Assembly (NCBI GenBank): GCA_964405375.1
Contig: CAYONQ010000003.1
Span: forward strand, 1 to 56,628
Source: CAYONQ01 sp964405375
GTDB taxonomy: Bacteria > Planctomycetota > Phycisphaerae > Sedimentisphaerales > Anaerobacaceae
DNA length: 56,628 bases
Reading direction: 5' to 3'
Both the position numbers and the translations under genes were made by a program. The notes below the pieces were generated by a model. It had not been told where the DNA came from. It saw only the letters and a program-made list of their open reading frames with translations, and searched no databases. Below, in pieces: positions 7,104 to 14,848 of this stretch; positions within the stretch are counted from its first letter, which is position 1, and each line of letters starts with the position of its first letter.

Positions 7104-8246
7104 TTACGAAATCCCCAGTTTTTCTGATGCAAGCTCGATAAATCTTTTAGCTATAACACGATAATCGTAGTTCTCTACAGCACGTTTTCTTCCTTGTTCA
7201 CCCATTTTCTTTCGCGTTTGGGGGTTCTGCATAAGATCCATAAGATAGTTAGCGATGTCGTGCACACTTGCCCGATAATCAACGGTTCGTGGTCTTTTGA
7301 AAACCACCCTATGCCCCGGTTCATATCCGGACTCATCGCCGAGGGTTGTCTCTCTCATTCGGACTTCCTGAGCAATTCCGGCCAGGAACGCATTTTGACC
7401 GTGTATCATAGTATCCAGCATACCCATGGCCTTTATACCCAAAACCGGCTTGCCACAAGCTCCGGCTTCAATCTGAATCATGCCGAACCCTTCCAGACGG
7501 GATGGAGCAGCATAGATATCACAAGCAGCTAAAAGATACGGCATAAAATTTCGAGAAATGACATTGGTTGTGTAAACAACATTTTTTTCAATGCCCAATT
7601 GGGTTGCCAACTGCAGGTCCATAAGGTTTTGCTGTTCTGTACGAGGCTGGGGCCAAACCTTGCAAACATATTTCCAGTCCGGTGCTTTTATATCATTAAT
7701 TGCCAAAGCCTGCATAACCTCCTGGGCACCCTTAGATGTTGCGTCTCCTCCTATGGTAAGAATCATTATCTGATCCGGTGCCACCCCAAGTGCCTCTCGA
7801 ACAGCGGCAACTTTTGGGTCGCTTTTGTCACGTGGAATAAAGGAATCTGTATCGCAGCCCACGGGAAGCACTTCGATATTTTCCCCACTGAGTCCGTCTC
7901 GCATATAAACCTTTTTGACCCACTTAGAAGCAACCAGGATAAGAGGTAGAGCATTAAGGACTTCGTGATAGTTGCCCATGTAACCATCAGCAACCAGCCA
8001 TGGTACAGGTTGAACACCATATCTTTGGGGGTGAAGCACAAGGTGGGGTGTATGCCCCCAATACCCAACACCAACCACAACATCGGGTTTAAACCATCGG
8101 TAATACCACTCTTTTTCCTGAGCTGATTCGAAGTGTGCCGAATGTACATCAACACCAAGTTCACACAGTCCTTTATGAAGAAGGTCTCCCTGTGTTGCAA
8201 GTCCTGCTGGTGAAGGTGGGTAATCATATAAAACTAATACTTTCAT
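7104..8246 (-). CDS. GT4-family glycosyltransferase
   Basis: A 380-residue GT-B glycosyltransferase of the GT4 type. The N-terminal half starts with 'MKVLVLYDYPPSPAGLATQGD', the usual first strand and glycine loop. The C-terminal half has 'ILTIGGDATSKGAQEVMQAL', 'YLLAACDIYAAPSRLEGFG' and the E-x7-E motif ('EGFGMIQIEAGACGKP') that binds the nucleotide-sugar donor. It would retain donor configuration; donor and acceptor are unknown. GGAGG 5 nt before ATG 8246 confirms the start. No signal peptide. It lies 9 nt after the PIG-L gene and 1 nt before the glycosidase gene, so the three are probably co-transcribed. Confidence 0.88.
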   Translation of the reverse strand: MKVLVLYDYPPSPAGLATQGDLLHKGLCELGVDVHSAHFESAQEKEWYYRWFKPDVVVGVGYWGHTPHLVLHPQRYGVQPVPWLVADGYMGNYHEVLNALPLILVASKWVKKVYMRDGLSGENIEVLPVGCDTDSFIPRDKSDPKVAAVREALGVAPDQIMILTIGGDATSKGAQEVMQALAINDIKAPDWKYVCKVWPQPRTEQQNLMDLQLATQLGIEKNVVYTTNVISRNFMPYLLAACDIYAAPSRLEGFGMIQIEAGACGKPVLGIKAMGMLDTMIHGQNAFLAGIAQEVRMRETTLGDESGYEPGHRVVFKRPRTVDYRASVHDIANYLMDLMQNPQTRKKMGEQGRKRAVENYDYRVIAKRFIELASEKLGIS

Positions 8247-8255
8247 TTTCGCCTC

Positions 8256-8906
8256 CTATTTATTGAATTGTTTCTGGTCTTTTTTATTTGATCCAAAGCA
8301 CCAAAAGGCTTCTTCGCGTGGTGTGGTCTTAGCCTCAAAGCTATCAGCACCAAAACCATAAATATCAATGATAATATCGTATTTTTTTTGCCAAATTTCG
8401 TCTGGCAGTTTTATACTTAAATCTGCATCCTGAACCGGCCGAGGAAGGTACTTGCCATCACCATCCTCGTAAGCGAACCTCCACACTTCCTTGGCAAATA
8501 GTTTCTTGCTTTCCCACAATGCCATTACTGCTTTTCCAGTTTCCTCGTGTCTTAGATGGCGTGTGTATTCCCCGCAAAGTCCGTGAGTTATAATAAGGTC
8601 GAATCTCTCTGAAGGAAGTAATTCCAGTATTATGTTTTGCACTTCACTGCTAATATGCGGACACTGCTGAGGGCTGTCGTCAAGATCTCCCATATCCCCA
8701 CTAGCACCCAGCCCTTCAAGAGCTCTAAAGAACTTGGGTGAACGATCGGTATCATTTTTCCTGCAAAGTGTAACTACGGTCCACTTAGCTTCCGGATACA
8801 TCAGTATTGTACCACCAGCCCAAAGAGTTTCGTCATCAGGATGAGCTACAATCACAGCACAACTGTTGAATTCCGACATTTCCTGATATGCCTTTGCTTG
8901 GCCCAT
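8256..8906 (-). CDS. PIG-L/LmbE-like deacetylase
   Basis: A 216-residue member of the zinc-dependent PIG-L superfamily, which removes N-acetyl groups from sugars such as GlcNAc-inositol or chitooligosaccharides. The metal/catalytic motif 'VAHPDDETLWAGG' is near residue 20, and the second signature 'ITHGLCGEYTRHLRHEE' supplies the later metal His. Length is normal for the family. An alternative ATG at 8879 starts closer to the first strand; neither has a strong ribosome site. With the following GT4 and glycosidase genes it resembles small-molecule glycoside pathways (deacetylate, glycosylate, trim), but the substrate is inference only. Confidence 0.85.
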   Translation of the reverse strand: MGQAKAYQEMSEFNSCAVIVAHPDDETLWAGGTILMYPEAKWTVVTLCRKNDTDRSPKFFRALEGLGASGDMGDLDDSPQQCPHISSEVQNIILELLPSERFDLIITHGLCGEYTRHLRHEETGKAVMALWESKKLFAKEVWRFAYEDGDGKYLPRPVQDADLSIKLPDEIWQKKYDIIIDIYGFGADSFEAKTTPREEAFWCFGSNKKDQKQFNK

Positions 8907-8978
8907 GTTTTCAGCTTCCGAAGAAAACTTACGGACTTTAGGATTACACCTAATCCTTCGAAAAAACCACGTGAGAAT

Positions 8979-9638
8979 CTAGGGTTTTAATTCGACCGAC
9001 ACCACCTGTATTACTGATTGGGGTGAAACTGATGAAAGCCATGCCTGAAGCCATACAGCAGTATCGCGAGCAGTAGCGCCATTTTGTTTCGCTTGATTTA
9101 ACAGAGACCTCCTATGAGCATCGTCATAAACCAGGGCAAGATTCGATGCAGCAGAAACCGACAACCAGCCATTGTGAACGGCGTTCTGGACATCTGCCAG
9201 CCAGCTCACGATTTCCTCCTGCTCTCTTACCCAGGCAGTCGGCCGATGACAAATACTCGCCACCTGCTCACGAACCATACCCCCCTCCCTGATCAGAGCC
9301 ACCACGGCCACTGCCATTTCCACAGGGCTAAGGTCCTTTCGAAACAGGTTCTCAGCAAGTGCAATCTCGCAAATTTCTCGTTGGTCACCTTCAATTATGC
9401 GAACCTGTACTTCTTTAAGGCCGGCTCTTCTACATGCAGCAAATCTGCGATGTCCGGCGATAAGACGGTAACGGTCACCGTCAGAGCCAGGAGCCACAAC
9501 AAGAGGGTTAATAAGGCCAATCCTGCTTATCGATTCAGTTAGTTCGGCAATACCTTTATTCTGGCCTTCCAACCGAAGGGGGTTTTCGCCCGCGTCTATT
9601 TCTTCTAACTCAATCGTAAATTCCTTTGTCTTTAGCAT
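8979..9638 (-). CDS. Orphan ParB/Spo0J-like nuclease-fold protein
   Basis: A 219-residue protein with the ParB N-terminal domain: 'ELTESISRIGLINPLVV', 'RYRLIAGHRRFAACRRAG' (the GxHRR loop that binds CTP in canonical ParB) and 'IALAENLFRKDLSPVEMA'. A helix-turn-helix-like region follows ('MVREQVASICHRPTAWVREQ'). It lacks a ParA neighbour and a ParB dimerisation tail, so it is not the chromosome segregation ParB. GAGG about 7 nt before ATG 9638 supports the start. It lies 73 nt upstream of the PIG-L gene on the same strand and may regulate the carbohydrate operon, or derive from a mobile element. Confidence 0.8.
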   Translation of the reverse strand: MLKTKEFTIELEEIDAGENPLRLEGQNKGIAELTESISRIGLINPLVVAPGSDGDRYRLIAGHRRFAACRRAGLKEVQVRIIEGDQREICEIALAENLFRKDLSPVEMAVAVVALIREGGMVREQVASICHRPTAWVREQEEIVSWLADVQNAVHNGWLSVSAASNLALVYDDAHRRSLLNQAKQNGATARDTAVWLQAWLSSVSPQSVIQVVSVELKP

Positions 9639-9719
9639 AGTATTGCCTCATATTTTGATGTCGGCTGTTGATTCTAAACCTTACTTTTTGTAGTTTCAAC
9701 AGTTTTTATATTCGTATCT

Positions 9720-9779
9720 CCCCATTAGAAGTAGTACCCTCAGTGTCTGCCCCGATGACAGGTGGAACTTCTAACGGGG
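9720..9779. repeat. 60-bp palindromic element
   Basis: CCCCATTAGAAGT (9720-9732) and ACTTCTAACGGGG (9767-9779) pair at 12 of 13 positions. The element lies between the ParB-like gene and the DUF6868-like gene. A 'CTTCGGCGATGCTCAGGG' repeat fragment follows at about 9799-9816. Confidence 0.6.
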
Positions 9780-9852
9780 TTCCGTATCTCGTGAAGCCCT
9801 TCGGCGATGCTCAGGGTAAACTTATCTGGTGTAGATTCCTGGCCTTATTATC

Positions 9853-10137
9853 TCACGGGATAAATTCTTTCTTTCGCAGCATTAGCTTGATAGCAATGAA
9901 AGGAATTAAGAAGAACAAGAAGCTGGCCATTTTAGTAAATGCCATCCAGCAATAATACATCAGGTCAAAATCGTGCCTGCTTATCCCGAACCAACTTGAA
10001 TGTATGCTGTAGGCCCAATCGGCTGCCAGCAGGTAGAAAACAAAGGAGAACAACAATAAACAAAAAGCCAGCACAAAACATCGAAGAAAAACCCCTGCTA
10101 CTGCATCCAACCAGTTAATTTGCTCATCTTTAATCAT
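9853..10137 (-). CDS. DUF6868-like two-helix membrane protein
   Basis: A 94-residue membrane protein with hydrophobic segments at about 14-38 ('VFLRCFVLAFCLLLFSFVF') and about 63-87 ('AFTKMASFLFFLIPFIAIKL'). The loop 'LAADWAYSIHSSWFGISRHD' followed by 'FDLMYYCWMAFTKM' matches my memory of the DUF6868 family (pattern AxDWxYxxHxxWFxxSxxxFDxxxYxxMAxxK). The start at 10137 is chosen over 10152 because GTGGAG lies 9 nt upstream. Function unknown. It is convergent or co-directional with nothing close, standing alone between repeats. Confidence 0.7.
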   Translation of the reverse strand: MIKDEQINWLDAVAGVFLRCFVLAFCLLLFSFVFYLLAADWAYSIHSSWFGISRHDFDLMYYCWMAFTKMASFLFFLIPFIAIKLMLRKKEFIP

Positions 10138-10408
10138 ATTAAATATCTCCACTAAAACATTTTCGTATCTGGTATTGATTCTGTGAAGTTATCCGCCCCT
10201 TGGTGTTTTCGCTCTTTGGTGAAATTGTAAGCCAAGAGGGCATAGAGTCAAGGGGAAAAGGGAGAGGGAAAAGTAAAAAGGCAAAAGTAAAAAGGCAAAA
10301 GGGAAAAGGCAAAAGGGAAAAGGGGTGCGGTTTTTGGGGGTTTATTAAGGGTGAGGCGGAGAGCAGGGGAAGAGGCCAGTGTTGAAGGGCCAAAAAGGGC
10401 GAATTTTC
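10138..10408. repeat. Intergenic repeats: 65-bp repeat copy 2 and AAAAGGCAAAAG-type runs
   Basis: 10193-10257 repeats 5031-5096 almost exactly in the same orientation. It is followed by a purine tract (about 10256-10331) of reiterated AAAAGGCAAAAGG/GTAAAAAGG units; reverse-complement runs occur at about 42350-42395 and a short copy near 48798-48808. No gene is supported here. Confidence 0.75.
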
Positions 10409-10437
10409 TTGACATTCGCGGACCATTTAGATAAACT
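10409..10437 (+). promoter_or_regulatory. Predicted sigma-70 promoter for the lyase fusion gene
   Basis: TTGACA (10409-10414), 17 nt spacer, TAAACT (10432-10437). The leader of about 115 nt holds two small hairpins, GTGGG-ctt-CCCAC (10483-10495) and GCCG-ttac-CGGC (10504-10515), before the ribosome site. I do not recognise a riboswitch class. Confidence 0.5.
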
Positions 10438-10558
10438 ATATTGCGTTCAAAAAGGAGATTTACGAGGGTTTTTCGGCCTTCTGTGGGCTTCCCACCTAAA
10501 AAAGCCGTTACCGGCTGTGGGCAGGATAGAGGTCTGACCAGCATAAGGAGGAGTAAAG

Positions 10559-13500
10559 ATGATTAATAAAAAGGTGTCCCTAACGGTGTTGGTATTTCTG
10601 TTAGGGACGGCGTGCGTAAGTTTTGCAGAACAAGTCATCTATGTCGATGGCGATGCGAATGGTTTGAATAACGGTTCAAGCTGGGTGAATGCATACAGGT
10701 ACCTGCAGGACGGCCTGGCCGTTGCCGAAGGTGGTGACGAGATATGGGTGGATGAGGGCACTTATAGGCCTGATGAGGGGGCGGGGCAGGAGCCGAACGA
10801 CAGAGAAGCTACATTTCAGATGAAGAGTGGTGTGGCGATTTACGGGGGGTTTCCTTCGGCAAGTGAGCCGAACTGGAGCAACCCGAACTGGAATGACCGG
10901 GACCCAAATACCCACGAAACCATCCTGAGCGGCAACATCAACAGGCCGTGGCAGACTTCAGACAACAGCTATCACGTTGTAAGCGGCAGCGGGACGAACG
11001 AGACGGCTGTTCTCGACGGTTTTACCATAAGCGGCGGTAAGGCCGACGGCGCTGCACCTGATAATAGCGGCGGTGGCATCTACGACAGCTATGGTACGGT
11101 TGTCAACTGCACATTCGTCGGTAATTCTGCGGAATACGGCGGCGGAATCTCCTACAGCTACGGCCCCGTTACCGACTGTATCTTCTTCGGCAATTCGGCA
11201 GACGACCAAGGCGGCGGGATATACCGCAACTACGGCGCCGTCACCAACTGCAGCTTTACCAGGAACTGGGCCAACGACGGGGGCGGGATATACCGTAACC
11301 ACGGTGCGGTTACCAACTGTACCTTCAGCAAGAACACCGCCGGCAACGACGGCGGGGGGATTTACGACAGCTACGGTGGGGTTACCAACTGCACATTCCT
11401 TGAGAACTCTGCCGATGACTTCGGTGGTGGAATCAAGCATAACCATGCCCAGATTATCAACTGCATATTCAACGGCAATTCGACAATGTACGGGGGCGGG
11501 ATTTACCGCAGCTACGGCACGGTCATCAACTGCACCTTCAGCAGTAATACGGCATACGTGTATGGCGGCGGGATATACGATAACTACGGTGCGGTTAGCA
11601 ACTGTATATTGTGGGGCAACAGCGACAGCAGCGGTACAGGCGGTGCGGCCCAGATATATTATGCTGATTATTGGGATGTTACCTACTGCTGTGTGCCGGA
11701 CTGGTGGTATATGGGCAATATCGGCACGGACCCTCTGTTTGTTGACCCGTGCGGTGTGGACGGTATCTTCGGGACGGAAGACGACAATCTTCGGCTTCGT
11801 TGTGATTCTCGGTGCATAGACGCCGGCGACAATACGGCGGTTTCCGCCGATGCCGCCGACCTTGACGATGATGCTAACACAGACGAACGGATACCGTATG
11901 ACATTGACGGCTGGCTGCGTTTCACAGATGACCCTTGTACATACGATATTGGCCTTGCTGACCCGCCGGTTTACCCGGATATCGTCGATATGGGCGCACA
12001 CGAACGACGAGCGCTCTGCCCAGCCAACTATGACCTGTTCAGGAGCGGTTACGTCGATTGGCGGGACATTGGTGCCTTCGCCGATGAATGGTCGCACGAT
12101 TGTAACTGGGCAAATAGCTGGTGCGGCTGGGTTGACTTCGACAAGAGCGGGAAGGTTGACTTTGCGGATTTTGCCTTATTTGCGCAGCACTGGCTGTCGG
12201 ATTTCCTGGGTGAGCTGCATAAATTAGAATGGGCTGATGTTATGGGCCGAGATTGGCAACTTCCCGCAAAGCTGGATGACTTTATCGGCGTGCACCCGCG
12301 GTATTTATTAAACGATGCGAAGATAACCGCTTTGAAGAGCAAGGTCGATACGCCGGGGACAATGCAGGAATATATCTGGCTTAACGTGGTCAAGCCGATG
12401 GCGGACGACCTGCTGACTCAGAGTCCGCCGGGTGGTTACAATGAGGACGTTATGCGGCCGTCCGGTCGGGGGATTCCGTGGCTTGCATTGGCTTATCTGA
12501 TGGCGGACGAGCCGGACAAGACCATTTATAAAAACAAGGCGATAAACTGGATGCTGACGGTGTGCGGGTACTCAAGCTGGGTGGGTAATTCAAGTTTGGG
12601 CGGTGCGGCGGGTCTTGTGGGGGTTTCTATCGGATATGACTGGCTTTATGACGAGCTTAGCGACTCGCAGAGGGAGACCATCAAGAACAAGCTAATCTAC
12701 CAGTCGCAAAGGATGGCCCCGAATCCGCAACATAAAGAACACTGGCTCGCGAACCATAACCACGTGGAACACAACGGATTGGCGGCGGCGGCGTTTGTGC
12801 TTTACGGCGAGGCGGGCGCCGAGGAGGCCGAGGAATGGATTCGGCAGGCGGACCTGGTTTTCCAGATGGCGTTTTTAACCGGCAGCAGCGAGGGAAGCTC
12901 GACAGAGGGACATCAATACTGGGGATATTCGATGGAGTCTCTATTGTGCTATACGGAGGCGGCGAGGGATTTGATGGGCGTAGATTACTACGACCGAAAC
13001 TGGGTGAAGAGCGCTTCCGATTTTGTTATTTTCTGCACGATACCGGATTTCAATATGATTACGAGGATACCGGAGCAGAATTATTCCAACTGCGTGATGA
13101 GCTTCGGTGATTCATATCGTGACTATCGCTCTCACGGGCCGACGCATATTCTATGTCGGGTTGCGTCCGAGTACAATGACGGCCGGGCGCAATGGCTTGC
13201 GGAGGAGATGCTGTCGCGAGGTGTCGGCATTACAGACATAGATTACCGGGGGTGGGCGAATCTGCTTTGGTATGACGAGGATGTAACGGCCACTTCTCTT
13301 TCGGGTCTTCCTACGTTTAAGCACTTCGAGGACATCGGGCTGGTTGTAAGCCGAAGCGGCTGGGATGAGGATGCGGTGATGGTCGGGTTTAAGTGCGGCC
13401 CGTTTCACGGGCATAAGGTTCAGCCGTATTATGAAAAACAATATGCGGAGGGCTGGCCTTACTATCACACTATTGTCAACGGGCACGGTCATCCGGATGT

Positions 13501-14293
13501 GGGCAGCTTCCAGGTTTATGCGCATGGCAAGTGGCTGGCCACGGAGCCCGGCTATAGTAAATATACATCAACCAGAAAGAAATATACATACGACCATTGC
13601 ACAATACTGGCGGGCGGACTCGGTCAACTTGGTGAATACACTCCAGAGGACAACTCGTCGTGGTTTGATGGAGAGGCGGTCATAGACGCCAATGCATCCA
13701 GCAGAATAATCAAGGCGGAGAGCTGTGCGGAGTATGATTATATCGTCGGGGACGCTGGGAATATCTATCGTGACTGGACTATGAGCAAATTCATCAGGCA
13801 CTTTGTTTATATCAAGCCGGATGTCATTGTGATTGCCGATGAGCTCGAGGCGAGTCCTTCTTCAAATTATTTCCAGTGGAGACTGCGGGCCACGCACGCC
13901 AGGTCGCAGTTTGTCGATGACGTGAACATTGTTACCGTGCAGGACCCCAATTACTACATCATAGAAAATAACAACGATGTGAATGAGGTGAATGACGTCG
14001 TGGTTATGGACGTCCATTTTGTTCATCCCGAGCTAGCAAATTTTTCGACAGGCATCGAGAGCATAACGCAGTATCAGGGACACGAGAGTAAATTTTTGGT
14101 GGCTGAGTTTGACAGCACCAGCGGCGGGGATATGCTTGCGGCTGTTCTGCATCCGCGACGAGATGAGGAGCCGGCCTGCTCGATTACATCATCTTCGTTT
14201 GTGGATTCTGTGCTTTATCTGACCATCGAAATCGGCGTCGAAACGATAAACGTCAAACTGGATTTGGCGGCACAGGAAGTGACAATTTATTGA
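10559..14293 (+). CDS. Secreted beta-helix, dockerin-like, heparinase II/III fusion protein
   Basis: A 1244-residue exported protein. Residues 1-23 are a signal peptide. About 24-160 open with 'IYVDGDANGLNNGSSWVNAY', typical of right-handed beta-helix proteins. About 172-365 hold eight repeats of 23-24 residues of the form GGGIYxxYGxVxNCTFxxNSA, like PMP/Por-type beta-helix coils. About 487-547 carry two dockerin-like Ca-binding segments ('FRSGYVDWRDIGAFADEW', 'DFDKSGKVDFADFALFAQHW'). About 575-1244 form a heparinase II/III-type lyase: helical toroid with 'NHNHVEHNGLAAAAFVLYGE', then the beta-sandwich with 'NGHGHPDVGSFQVYAHGKW'. The predicted role is binding and cleaving an acidic polysaccharide such as alginate or a glycosaminoglycan. 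AAGGAGG precedes ATG 10559. Confidence 0.85.
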   Translation: MINKKVSLTVLVFLLGTACVSFAEQVIYVDGDANGLNNGSSWVNAYRYLQDGLAVAEGGDEIWVDEGTYRPDEGAGQEPNDREATFQMKSGVAIYGGFPSASEPNWSNPNWNDRDPNTHETILSGNINRPWQTSDNSYHVVSGSGTNETAVLDGFTISGGKADGAAPDNSGGGIYDSYGTVVNCTFVGNSAEYGGGISYSYGPVTDCIFFGNSADDQGGGIYRNYGAVTNCSFTRNWANDGGGIYRNHGAVTNCTFSKNTAGNDGGGIYDSYGGVTNCTFLENSADDFGGGIKHNHAQIINCIFNGNSTMYGGGIYRSYGTVINCTFSSNTAYVYGGGIYDNYGAVSNCILWGNSDSSGTGGAAQIYYADYWDVTYCCVPDWWYMGNIGTDPLFVDPCGVDGIFGTEDDNLRLRCDSRCIDAGDNTAVSADAADLDDDANTDERIPYDIDGWLRFTDDPCTYDIGLADPPVYPDIVDMGAHERRALCPANYDLFRSGYVDWRDIGAFADEWSHDCNWANSWCGWVDFDKSGKVDFADFALFAQHWLSDFLGELHKLEWADVMGRDWQLPAKLDDFIGVHPRYLLNDAKITALKSKVDTPGTMQEYIWLNVVKPMADDLLTQSPPGGYNEDVMRPSGRGIPWLALAYLMADEPDKTIYKNKAINWMLTVCGYSSWVGNSSLGGAAGLVGVSIGYDWLYDELSDSQRETIKNKLIYQSQRMAPNPQHKEHWLANHNHVEHNGLAAAAFVLYGEAGAEEAEEWIRQADLVFQMAFLTGSSEGSSTEGHQYWGYSMESLLCYTEAARDLMGVDYYDRNWVKSASDFVIFCTIPDFNMITRIPEQNYSNCVMSFGDSYRDYRSHGPTHILCRVASEYNDGRAQWLAEEMLSRGVGITDIDYRGWANLLWYDEDVTATSLSGLPTFKHFEDIGLVVSRSGWDEDAVMVGFKCGPFHGHKVQPYYEKQYAEGWPYYHTIVNGHGHPDVGSFQVYAHGKWLATEPGYSKYTSTRKKYTYDHCTILAGGLGQLGEYTPEDNSSWFDGEAVIDANASSRIIKAESCAEYDYIVGDAGNIYRDWTMSKFIRHFVYIKPDVIVIADELEASPSSNYFQWRLRATHARSQFVDDVNIVTVQDPNYYIIENNNDVNEVNDVVVMDVHFVHPELANFSTGIESITQYQGHESKFLVAEFDSTSGGDMLAAVLHPRRDEEPACSITSSSFVDSVLYLTIEIGVETINVKLDLAAQEVTIY

Positions 14294-14350
14294 GATGTAT
14301 TGAGTAACCGGCGGTAAGGGTCAGATGGCCGGCATCAGGATAAGTATACT

Positions 14351-14406
14351 CAAACTGACCCCCTGCTGCTTCGCTTTTGCGAAGCAAAACGGCGGGGGCC
14401 AGTTTG
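14351..14406. repeat. Nested palindrome after the lyase gene
   Basis: CAAACTGACCCCC (14351-14363) pairs with GGGGGCCAGTTTG (14394-14406), 12 of 13; inside, GCTTCGC (14368-14374) pairs perfectly with GCGAAGC (14379-14385). It may serve as a terminator for the lyase gene, whose stop is 58 nt upstream. Confidence 0.6.
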
Positions 14407-14522
14407 AAAACGTAAAAATCAAAGTGCAAAATGCAAAATTGCGGAATCCCGACGGAGTCGGGATGGTCGTTTTATGATATTTATGAGAAACATAATGTAT
14501 TGTCAGAAATCGACTTACATTT

Positions 14523-14548
14523 AACCCGCCCCTCGGAGGGGCGGGTTT
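14523..14548. terminator. Strong GC hairpin, probably bidirectional terminator
   Basis: AACCCGCCCCTC and GAGGGGCGGGTT form a near-perfect 11-12 bp stem with a 2-3-nt loop, flanked by A-rich and T-rich ends. It lies between the rightward lyase gene and the leftward protease gene. Confidence 0.7.
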
Positions 14549-14641
14549 AACATTTGCTACCTGTGGCAGAGCTACAAATCGGTCAGCTTGAGTAAGTATA
14601 ATTTACTCAACTTGATAGCTTCGAGAAGAACGTACGCAATT

Positions 14642-14732
14642 TGTCATTCTGAGCGCAGCGAAGAATCTCACACTCGAAATGGGGCAAAAATCCTATTCTA
14701 AGGCCGGATGCTTCGCTTTGCTCAGCATGACA
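14642..14732. repeat. 91-bp inverted-repeat element
   Basis: TGTCATTCTGAGCGCAGCGAAG (14642-14663) and CTTCGCTTTGCTCAGCATGACA (14711-14732) pair at about 18 of 22 positions. The 'TCATTCTGAGCGCAGCGAAG' ends are a repeat type seen across many bacterial genomes; fragments occur elsewhere in this window. Confidence 0.65.
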
Positions 14733-14848
14733 GTTTAAAACCCAGTCAAGTTGAGAATTTACTGTTCTGAGTAGGGCTGCAGGGCGGTTATGATTTCATC
14801 TGTATCATAAAAGACAACCGAGGCGGTCAGGTTAGGTATTTCACACTG

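Larger units (their letters stand above)
14294..14848. other. Intergenic region rich in palindromes
   Basis: No gene. Contains three separate palindromes listed below and a TTGAGTAA/TTACTCAA hairpin at about 14589-14610. The remaining sequence shows no coding signal. Confidence 0.6.

Noticed and set aside
10409..10558. c-di-GMP riboswitch in the lyase leader
   Set aside because: Only two small hairpins are visible; the conserved GEMM core strings are missing.
10958..12097. 379-codon minus-strand ORF across the beta-helix gene
   Set aside because: It is antisense to the repeat-rich, codon-biased beta-helix gene and lacks domains and a ribosome site; the plus-strand frame has the signal peptide and clear domains.
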